Of a DNA stretch of 64,000 bases, positions 56,650 to 64,000 are shown piece after piece. Below the pieces are notes generated by a model. It had not been told where the DNA came from and made no database searches. It saw nothing but the letters and a program-made list of their open reading frames with translations. Origin of the DNA: Coprinopsis marcescibilis (Eukaryota; Basidiomycota; Agaricomycetes; Agaricales; Psathyrellaceae); contig ML210181.1 of assembly GCA_004369085.1 (NCBI GenBank), positions 62,001-126,000 on the forward strand, written 5' to 3'. Both the position numbers and the translations under genes were made by a program. Positions within the stretch are counted from its first letter, which is position 1. Each line of letters opens with the position of its first letter.

Positions 56650-58683
56650 ATGCGGTGGACCCTGCCCACCCAGACTATACTGCTCCTCTTAACCTTCAGT
56701 CTTCCCCACCCGGTCTACTCAAGTGACGCCTTCACCTTGGATGTCCTCGAGACTCGAGAGCGAAAGGCACCAGCCGTTGCTGCTGCACCAAAGCAGCAAC
56801 CCGGCTTGAAACATCCAGTTACAGGACCGCCACCACCACCAGCCAAGAACAAGGCTCCAGCCGCAGCAAACCGTCGGCCACAAACCCAGAGCAAACCCAA
56901 GCCAGCAGCCGTAGCAAGGGCACCCGCGAACAAACGGAAGACCCCACCGGCGAAGGTTCCCGCCAACGCCAAAGCTCGAGGTAAGCGCCCAACTGTCGTG
57001 CATAGCTCGAACATCGGTACTCACCCCTTTTTCTTTTTCTCCATGCAAGCCAACGGCTTGCAACAGCCAGTCCCGCCAAAGCAGCGTGGAAACTCCCCGC
57101 AAGCCTCGAAAGGCAGACCGGAAGCGAGAAACAACCAGCAAAGAGCGCCTGGCGGAACTAAAGCTAAAGGTCTGTCATCGCACTTCTTTGCTCTACTTTG
57201 GTACTGAAAGTGTTGGAATCTCAGGGCCGGCCAAAAAGGTGTCGAGAGGTGGAGCAGCACCGGCGAAGGGTGCCAAGAGCGGCAGCCCAAGGTCTACCCC
57301 AAAGAATACCGTCCGCAAGGCGTCATTTCAGGGACCGCCTGGCCGCACTGACAGTGCAAAGAGCCAAGCCAGTGTCTCCAAAGCCTCTGGAGGTGATGTC
57401 AGAGGATCAGCAAATGCGAAACCCAAGGCAAGAGGTGCACCTCGTCAAAGGTCCTCCGGGGCAGTCACCAGTACCAATCGTGCCAGGAGCAAAGTATCAA
57501 CGCCAGCCAAATCGCGTCAATCGGATTCTTCTGAATCCGTGCGCTCCAAGTCTTCCTCAAATAAGCAAGGAACATTATCAGTAAGTAGCATTGTTGTCAT
57601 TTACATTTGTCTTTGCGATGACCAATGCCTTGGATTTGTGGGTCAAACAGCGTGGTGCCAGTGGGCAGAAGCTTTCTCCCATTCTTTGTGGTCGAGCTTC
57701 TGGAAGCTCCGCCTGTGAGATACCGAGTGCAGGAGGCCCCAGTGCAGGAGGCTCTAGCACACAAGGCCCATCGATTCAAACTTTCACTGGAAATCAACTC
57801 AGGAACCCTAAGAAATATCAGAGAGCGGGACCCAAGACTGAAAACAATGTCCTAACAGTATCGGATACCAACCCAAATGAGCTGGTTTCGCTCGGGCCTG
57901 CCAAAGATTTGGATATGGCACAAATAAAGGCTGCACAGTTGGCTCGCAATCCTCCAGTTCAATTAACCATCGGTGCGGTCTTCTTTTGAGCTGACTTTGA
58001 ACTTGTAAGCATTAACTATTTTGCAGATCATGCCGTCGAGCTTAGCACAGCTGCCAAAATACTCGAGAATACGCAGAAGAATCATAACATGCCGTGAGTA
58101 CATCAGACACGCCACGACAATCATGTATTATTAAATGTCTCAATTCTCATTGGTCGTTAGACCACCTCCAGTGAAGCTAGTGGAAGACACAACACAGTAC
58201 CTCAATGGGAAAAGCAACTTGGTTTACATTCCCGAAGAACACAACTTGGCTGTATGTACCTTTACAAAAACTCAGTCACTGCCGTCTTACTTTGAATGCT
58301 TCCACAGAAAGGGCATATTGCGGACCTACATATGGGAATCAGTGATTCATTACCAGACGGGCATAACAGAGCGCAAGCAATTAATGCCCTCGAAAAAACA
58401 AAGGGCACTATCCGCGCCGTCTCTCAACATTTGGATACACTTGCAGAATCAGTAAGCAGCCCATTCTATTATGTCCATATGTCAAGTTTATTTACACATC
58501 CGGCAGCATGGCTACAAATACCCAGCTGGAGCTGGCTTTGTTGACACGCATGAGAGTATGTTTAAGCAGAACGACATCGCAAGGGGCTTTGAAGATTTTG
58601 AAGAGGTGGAAGAACGAAACCCGGTCGTTGGTTGGGCGCATTATTGGAGTAGACAATGGGATTCCGAGGAAGACTGGTACTAA
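56650..58683 (+). CDS. Unknown secreted Lys/Ala/Pro-rich protein with conserved C-terminal domain
   Basis: Eight exons (56650-56980, 57050-57169, 57225-57580, 57651-57972, 58027-58093, 58161-58251, 58308-58451, 58507-58683) encode 535 residues. Residues about 1-25 form a signal peptide (TILLLLTFSLPHPVYSS). Residues 30-280 are very basic and low complexity (Lys/Ala/Pro/Ser). The C-terminal 170 or so residues look folded: QKNHNMPPPVKL, IPEEHNLAKGHIADLHMGIS, NALEKTKGTIRAVSQHLD, HGYKYPAGAGFVDTHESMF, ending WAHYWSRQWDSEEDWY. I do not recognise the family. No Cys-rich or enzymatic motif is evident. A broken partial copy lies 2 kb upstream. It may be a lineage-specific secreted or cell-wall protein. 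Confidence 0.75.
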
Positions 58684-59098
58684 TTTTCTCCCTTATACTT
58701 TGAACATTCTATTGTTGCTCATCTCTTTATTTATTTTATTTATGCAATATTTATACTTCAAACTTGCTCCAGGTGCCAATAGGCCGAGCATAGACATCAC
58801 GGTAATAGTATATTGTGTACAGGCGCTCAAGCACATATGCAGACTTGCAAAGCGATGGTAAGACACATAGCTTGATATCGGGAGTCTGGTCATGGCTCAA
58901 GAGGTCAAGCGAGTAGCAAGATAATAAACGAGGCATCGGGAAAATTATAAAGGCTCAAGGTAAAGAAACCAGAATCGGGACAGGAATCAGATGAAGCGGG
59001 GTTTTTGATGCCGACTGTTCAAGTTTTACTAAGTATGTATACATTGAATGACATCGAATAGTAACGTGTAGGCAGAAGTTGCGACCAGGAAGAGTCCG
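58684..59098. other. Convergent 3' intergenic region
   Basis: 415 bp between the secreted protein stop and the F-box stop; nothing recognised. Confidence 0.5.
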
Positions 59099-60715
59099 TT
59101 ACAGGCTGTCAGAACGTCCGAGTAGTCCCGCCCAACTAGATTCTCTATAGCAAAAGCAAAGGTACTCGCCATCGATCTCCACCGTACTAGTACTTGCACT
59201 CCTCGCCACGACTCTTGATATGAACCGGTGCGGGTGTATCTCTCCACAGTCTCCGCGATTTCCAATCCTTACCCATTTCAGTTTCCACTGCGGATACAGT
59301 CGTGAGTCGGCAGCATCAATAGTGAGGCCGCATAGAGGCGAGGTGGTGTATACAAGGTAAAGCTTTTCAAGGGTTGGTGCCTCTCGCGCAAGAAGCTGGT
59401 GTAACTCCGAGTTGAAGGTGGTGACCCATACATCCAGCTCCGCCAAACACCCAGCACTTCCCTGCAACAGAACCTCCATCTCCCGAAAGGTCAGTGACGT
59501 CGATGTTTTAAACTTCAAGGCTCGGAGGTTGGTAAATATTCCCCCATTCCCGATTTTGGCGCCATCTCTGGGGCGGACGAGGCTGGGGAAGGTGGGTCCA
59601 AGTCGATATCCTCCAGGATAATTCATGCCCCAATCTACCTTCATCCCGATTTCCAGTCTTCGAACGAAGGGAAGGGAGAGGTTGGAAAAGTCCGCACTTC
59701 CGATAAACCCCTTCATCTGCTCTCGGTGTGGGAAGAACACCTCGATGCCGAACTTCGGTATAGGGTGGAGAACTAGGTGAGTTAAAGTTGAACTTGTGGA
59801 CTGGAGGAATTTCGATAGGGCGGAAGGTCGTGAGAGTGTCACTGGGCAAAGAATCAGCCACAGCTCAAATTTTGTGAGTTTCGGTGGATCATCAAGAGTG
59901 GAGAGAGATTGAAAAAGAGGAGTGAGGTCGTACTCCACGATGGATGAAAGGGAGATGTGGGTGAGGGTGTCTTTAAATGTGGATACAAAGTCCACAATGG
60001 CAGTCGTTGCGGCTTTGGTGGTGGATTGAGTAACGGGGAACCTCGAGTTTGTGATTAGCAGGTCGAAAACCTCGAGATTCCGAAGGCCCCCGCCGGTCGT
60101 TCCTGTGGCTGTAAGAAGCGAGATTCCTCCAAGTATGGTCGGTATCTTCGCAAGAGTGGTTTGCACACATAGCTTCTTCAAGCGGTCGCCAAGATTCTCC
60201 CATATCGAATTGAGGAACGAAGCGAACAAGTGTGTGATGTGATGGTCGTACAGTACGATCGTGATCTCTTGTATATTCGGACATCGGTGCAGCGACAGGC
60301 TTGCTGCTTTCAAAAGCTTTGTGACACTGTCTGGAAAGTCGAAGAGACCAGAGGTATTGATATTCGGTGCTTGTGCGGATGGTCTTGCGGGTAGGAGAGT
60401 TTTCACCCAAGCAAAACTTGTCGGGACGTCTCCTTCCTCTAGTAGCTCTCCCTCCCATTCCCCGCTACACATCCCTGGCAGAAAGCTTGGCCTGACATAC
60501 AGGCGCTTAACCCTATTCCCTGCTCCACCACAAAGTGCTTTAAACCATCGTCTCGTTTCCTTGTCATCCTCGATCAATTGTACCTCCCGATACTTATAGT
60601 CAAGGGCGAGCTCGAACAGAATGCGATTGACGCCAACGAGGGAAAGAATGTAATGAGGAGGTAGATACGAGAGAATTTCGAGCCAGAGCTCGGTTGGGAG
60701 ATCAGGCGATGACAT
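59099..60715 (-). CDS. F-box protein, single exon
   Basis: 538 residues from the ATG at 60715. The F-box is N-terminal (DLPTELWLEILSYLPPHYIL), followed by LALDYKYREVQLIEDDKE and LRR-like strands (LRNLEVFDLLITNSR, VRRLEIGMKVDWG, LRALKFKTSTSLTFREME). It is a likely SCF adaptor of a different subfamily from the other two F-box genes here. A decayed relative of its N terminus lies at about 62100-62373. Confidence 0.85.
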   Translation of the reverse strand: MSSPDLPTELWLEILSYLPPHYILSLVGVNRILFELALDYKYREVQLIEDDKETRRWFKALCGGAGNRVKRLYVRPSFLPGMCSGEWEGELLEEGDVPTSFAWVKTLLPARPSAQAPNINTSGLFDFPDSVTKLLKAASLSLHRCPNIQEITIVLYDHHITHLFASFLNSIWENLGDRLKKLCVQTTLAKIPTILGGISLLTATGTTGGGLRNLEVFDLLITNSRFPVTQSTTKAATTAIVDFVSTFKDTLTHISLSSIVEYDLTPLFQSLSTLDDPPKLTKFELWLILCPVTLSRPSALSKFLQSTSSTLTHLVLHPIPKFGIEVFFPHREQMKGFIGSADFSNLSLPFVRRLEIGMKVDWGMNYPGGYRLGPTFPSLVRPRDGAKIGNGGIFTNLRALKFKTSTSLTFREMEVLLQGSAGCLAELDVWVTTFNSELHQLLAREAPTLEKLYLVYTTSPLCGLTIDAADSRLYPQWKLKWVRIGNRGDCGEIHPHRFISRVVARSASTSTVEIDGEYLCFCYRESSWAGLLGRSDSL

Positions 60716-61190
60716 GGGTTTTCTCTCTGGCGTTGTGCTCGGTCACGGTGTGCTGGGAGCCCTGAAGCTGAAGTGAAAATCGTTGCCAGCGGTGGGTAGG
60801 CGGTGGCTGTGGATTGCTGTCAATCAAGCCTTTGATGTGCGGAATGATCCCAGGAACATGTCAAGTACATTCTTCTTTTGCTTCAAATAACAGCACCTCG
60901 CTATCTGAGTCATCGCCGATTATACCATATACGTTGCGTAGTAAGTCGAGTCAGTACAAGAAAATATGCAGATCAAATATGGGGCTAGCAGTGACTTCAC
61001 CCACTCCAATCCCGTTAGAGCTTCTTCCCCGTTCGTGACCTCCTCTGGCACTCTGGTATCTTGCCCTGTTTGTTCCTTGCTCGCGGTTCGTTGTGAGCGA
61101 GCTAACAAGTGGCATGTGGACCAAACACACTTGTGTGGTGAGTTGGGGGTGGAGAGGCTCCGGCAGGAGACTCGAGCCAATCTCCAGGTN
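60716..61190. other. Gene-free stretch upstream of the F-box gene
   Basis: 475 bp that should hold the F-box promoter. No gene seen before the assembly gap. Confidence 0.45.
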
Positions 61191-61249
61191 NNNNNNNNNN
61201 NNNNNNNNNNNNNNNNNNNNNNNNNNNNNNNNNNNNNNNNNNNNNNNNN
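61191..61249. other. Assembly gap (59 N)
   Basis: A run of 59 undetermined bases directly next to a minisatellite, so the true length is probably unknown. Confidence 0.98.
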
Positions 61250-61380
61250 GCCTTTTGATAGGCATAAATAGACAGCCTGTCCATAGGCATAAAAAAGCAC
61301 CTCTCCATAGGTGTAGCCTTTCAATAGGCATAAGTGAAAGAGGCCTGTCCATAGGCAAAAGGACAATGTCCTATTGGCAA
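61250..61380. repeat. Minisatellite, unit about 25 bp
   Basis: About five degenerate units built on CCTNTCCATAGGCATAAA, with variants TTCAATAGGCATAAG and TTTGATAGGCATAAA, run from the gap edge. The array continues into the gap, which explains it. Confidence 0.75.
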
Positions 61381-62099
61381 GGCACATCACTCGTACAGTC
61401 GCGCGACGTGCAAGGTGAGGAAGCGTAGGCCCCATGGTCGAGTGGATGGATACAACAAGTTTGAGGCATGATGTGGGATACTAAGCGTGTATTGGGGAGA
61501 ATTCGTCTTCGTTTCGAGGTATGGCACAGTAAGTACACTGGTTGGGGGTTATGGTTAACGTAGTGTGTCATGCGAAAATGTAGGTCATCGTCGTTGGTGG
61601 GATTGATAGTGTTGAGTCTGGTGACGTGTTGCTGAAGGACGCTGAGGTCGTGTGTCTTGAAGGGTTTGAACGGTCGTTGTGGTTTGAGATATGCGTGCGA
61701 AGGGTTTGCCGATGCTGGCTCAGGGCTGCATGTCCCGGAAATGTTGAGATCCTGTTTCCTTACTCGTCGTCACTGCCTGTGGCCGGAGGTGTCTCTGCGA
61801 GCTGTTGCAGTGAAATGAGGCTGTTTGCCGTTGATGAGGGGTCGAGGAGTAGCCACAAGGTGGATGGCGACAAGGGAGGCCTTGCCACGTCACACCGAGT
61901 TCTGACCAGTTTCGTTAGATCCTATACAGCAGAAGACGTCAGAAGGCGCGAAATTAGGATTTCAGGAAAAAGAAGAATGTAACAAATTATCGGAGAAGAG
62001 ATGAGGACCGAGCTGACTGAAATCCCAGTCGGTACGGCAAAGGTGGGTGGTTCGTGTCAAGCAAGCACGGGGTCACGTGCGCGTCACTGGGCAAGACTT
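61381..62099. other. Gene-free stretch
   Basis: About 720 bp with short frames only. I recognise no gene, tRNA or element. Confidence 0.4.
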
Positions 62100-62373
62100 T
62101 GTATTGCTCGTTCGCTCCGCTGCCTCGCAATCCACCAATTCATGATCATCACTGGTAGAAAGATCTGCCTGACGTACAGGTGCTGTACCTTTCTTCCCAT
62201 TCTACCACAAAGCACATTAAACCGTCGCAGTGTATCCTTGTCGTCGTCTATCAAGCGTACATCCCGATACCTGTAGTCAAGGTTCGACTGACGCCAATGA
62301 GGGACTATATATATCGTGGAGGTAGGTATGAGGGAATTTTGAGCCACAACTCGGTTGGCAGGTCGGGCAAGGG
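62100..62373 (-). pseudogene. F-box gene relic (N-terminal fragment)
   Basis: Reading the minus strand from 62373 gives DLPTELWLKIPSYLPPRYI, then an in-frame stop, then SLIGVSRTL, a small deletion and frameshift, and DYRYRDVRLIDDDKDTLRRF with VQHLYVRQIFLPVM. This matches the first 80 or so residues of the F-box protein at 60715-59099 (LDYKYREVQLIEDDKETRRW). The stop, the deletion and the missing downstream part make it a pseudogene fragment in the same orientation. Confidence 0.8.
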
Positions 62374-62572
62374 CATTTAGGACTTCGAGTTAACGTTGCG
62401 GTCGTAGGCAAGAGTCTCACAAGAGTCCCAGAAAGGAGTGAGTATCGTGGTAGAACTTAGAAGGGGCAAACGTGAGGTCAGTGAGTTGATGGTTGGTTGA
62501 TAGCTTGTTATTTGTCTTTGAGCATTAGATGTATATATATCCGAATGGACATCGATGTTATGAACGCAATCA

Positions 62573-62690
62573 CTAGGCGCCCAGTTTATTTCACGAGACC
62601 CCCGATTCCGTCTTAAGAATTCTGCTTTAAGGCCTGTTTTTGATACTGGGACCTGACGGAATTTGTTGGCTAACTCTGGCCGGGCGCTAG
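62573..62690. mobile_element. Possible 118 bp fold-back (MITE-like) element
   Basis: Imperfect inverted ends (CTAGGCGCCC at 62573-62582 and GGGCGCTAG at 62682-62690) plus an inner inverted pair (GATTCCGTC at 62604-62612 and GACGGAAT at 62655-62662). No target-site duplication could be confirmed by eye. Confidence 0.3.
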
Positions 62691-62872
62691 CCCGCTTCTT
62701 TTGGCTGCGAATTCATTAAATTTACAAGAGTGTCAAGAGATAAAAAGGCGTAGAATAATGTTTGGAAGCAAACTCAAAGCAATCACTGTATACATACAAA
62801 ATACGAAACGGGTGAACTCGTCTATAAGTCTATTGCCCAGCAATATCAAACGATGAGGGGTATCGTCTAGAA

Positions 62873-64000
62873 CTAGATATAAAACATCGAATCCTTGATC
62901 GCAGGATGAAGCTAAAAATGACGGGGTCAGTACTTAGTCAACCGTACCCAACAAGTTCAACTTAAAACATACCCCATTGCCCCATGCCTTCTCAGCAGAC
63001 TTATACACTCTCATTTCTTGCTCTTCTTTCTCCCTCTGCCTGTCTAAGACGCCTCGGGGACCTCGACTCTGCTGCCCCTCATCTCCCGCCGTAGTCGTCG
63101 CTTGGTCCGACATCATGAACTCGTTCAAGTAACACCTGCCCCGCTCACATGCTAGATCCGCATAGTAGGCCGCGGGGATCAAGCTCACGGCTTTGGTTGC
63201 CCTCGCGTAGAGATAGCTGGCATCGTGAGTGCCTTGTTGGATTTCGTCGGCTGTGAGTGAGTTTTCGTCGTAGACGACGGTGTAATGCGTGGCCTTGACT
63301 GAACCTTGGATACCTGCATGTGCTTGGAGGTAGAAATCGAAGTCGAATCTACAGGTATATTCTTAGCGTCGAGCGTTGCCAAATCGTTGAGAAAACAAAG
63401 AAAGCTTACACTCCTGTAATGCCTTTGTCGACGATTGTTCCAGGTCGTGTATTCCCATTGCGATCAGCGAACTTTGAATCTGTAGAGAAGAATCTGTTTT
63501 TCGGTGTTAGAGCCAATCTGCCTTGAAGTTTTAATAGAATAAGTACTCACTTTGCGTGATGTCGCTTCCTGTGATGTGATGATCAGTACAGGAACGAATG
63601 TTGTAGATATCTAAATAACATACCCGCAAATTATAATGCTCAAGCTAGGCCTATACTCTTTCTTACGTTCCTTGGTTGACAAACTCTTGCACGCCTTCAG
63701 GATCTGCGTCAACTCGGTCTCAACGACTTGGTCAAATTGGCCCTGGTAACGGGGAATACACTCAGAATCACACACTCCGCTGAATAATCTTCGACATACC
63801 TCAGAGACACCATCGCGATATATGAAGATACGATCTGGCAGGCACTTGTTCTTCTTCTCGTAGTGTAGCAGTCGTTCGACCAAAAGCTTGTCAAGATTGT
63901 CAAGCATCTATCGGGAGACGAGTCAGCTTGTAGGGTTGTACGACAACGAAAGAAGACATTACCTCTTGCTTGCTTTTCTGGATGGCCAAGCTACAAGGGA
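62873..64000 (-). CDS. Argonaute protein, C-terminal part (PIWI domain), runs off window
   Basis: Exons in the window: 64000 (edge)-63963, 63907-63800, 63742-63624, 63568-63551, 63493-63410, 63348-62973 and 62911-62873. The PIWI domain is clear: IQKSKQEMLDNLDKLL, DRIFIYRDGVSEGQF, SIIICGKRHHAKFF, NGNTRPGTIVDKGI, DFYLQAHAGIQGSVKATHY, then ATKAVSLIPAAYYADLACER and the typical end LHPAIKDSMFYI. The Asp of YRDGVSE is one catalytic residue of the slicer tetrad. The fourth position (YYAD) is Asp rather than the His of animal and plant slicers. Argonautes bind small RNAs and silence matching transcripts. An 18 bp exon (63568-63551) is needed to read GKRHHAK. The N-terminal, PAZ and MID domains lie beyond the window. 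Confidence 0.92.

Noticed and set aside
60920..61435. Minus-strand frames spanning the N gap
   Set aside because: They translate across undetermined bases and minisatellite units, so the apparent protein is not real evidence.
61424..61500. tRNA-like start (CCCCATGGTCGAGTGGATGG)
   Set aside because: No matching acceptor stem, anticodon arm or T-loop follows.
1..64000. CRISPR arrays, rRNA genes, bacterial-type operons, intact retroelements
   Set aside because: None seen; repeats present are short tandem or minisatellite types and no reverse transcriptase or transposase motif was recognised.

Overview
This is nuclear DNA of a filamentous fungus, almost certainly a mushroom-forming basidiomycete (Agaricomycetes). 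Genes are densely packed on both strands, carry many 45-90 bp GT-AG introns, and use ordinary codons. The content fits: a glucuronoyl esterase with a fungal cellulose-binding module, a family 5 glycoside hydrolase, several large F-box/leucine-rich proteins, SUMO, an Argonaute and Rab prenylation machinery. No bacterial operons, CRISPR arrays, rRNA or convincing tRNA genes were seen.

Layout. 1-3.0 kb has no gene I can support, only decayed-looking reading frames. 3.1-8.5 kb carries a C2H2 zinc-finger protein, an Additional-sex-combs-like protein (DEUBAD/ASXH plus RAMA domain) and, convergent with it, a BAP1/UCH37-type ubiquitin C-terminal hydrolase. 8.9-12.1 kb has a GH5 hydrolase and a small secreted HNH-type nuclease. 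13.6-17.6 kb has a mitochondrial ABC1/ADCK kinase-like protein and the secreted CE15 glucuronoyl esterase with CBM1. 19.9-24 kb has a casein kinase 1 with a large insert and an AlkB-like dioxygenase. 24.2-31.7 kb is one gene for a 2389-residue, mostly disordered protein. 32-49.9 kb is a housekeeping block: SUMO, F-box, an unknown nuclear-looking protein, Rab geranylgeranyltransferase beta, a SET/MYND methyltransferase, GPN1 GTPase, DPH3 and a mitochondrial carrier. 51-53.4 kb has an F-box gene divergent from an unknown gene. 54-64 kb is an accessory, rearranged zone: a 5'-truncated pseudogene copy of an unknown secreted-protein gene, the intact gene, an F-box gene, an F-box relic, a minisatellite with an assembly gap, a possible fold-back element and the 3' part of an Argonaute gene.

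The most interesting signal is the side-by-side ASX-like and BAP1/UCH37-like genes. In animals the products of this pair form the Polycomb repressive deubiquitinase (PR-DUB), with the DEUBAD domain activating the hydrolase. Here the ASX-like protein also carries a RAMA domain. The next most interesting is the secreted-protein family duplicated at 54.4 and 56.6-58.7 kb, which I cannot assign.

Gene models were spliced by hand using splice sites, frame continuity and family resemblance. Coordinates run from start codon to stop codon and exon boundaries are listed for each gene. Two introns (in the ADCK and SET/MYND genes) only work as GC-AG introns, and two very short exons (9 and 18 bp) are needed to keep conserved domains intact.
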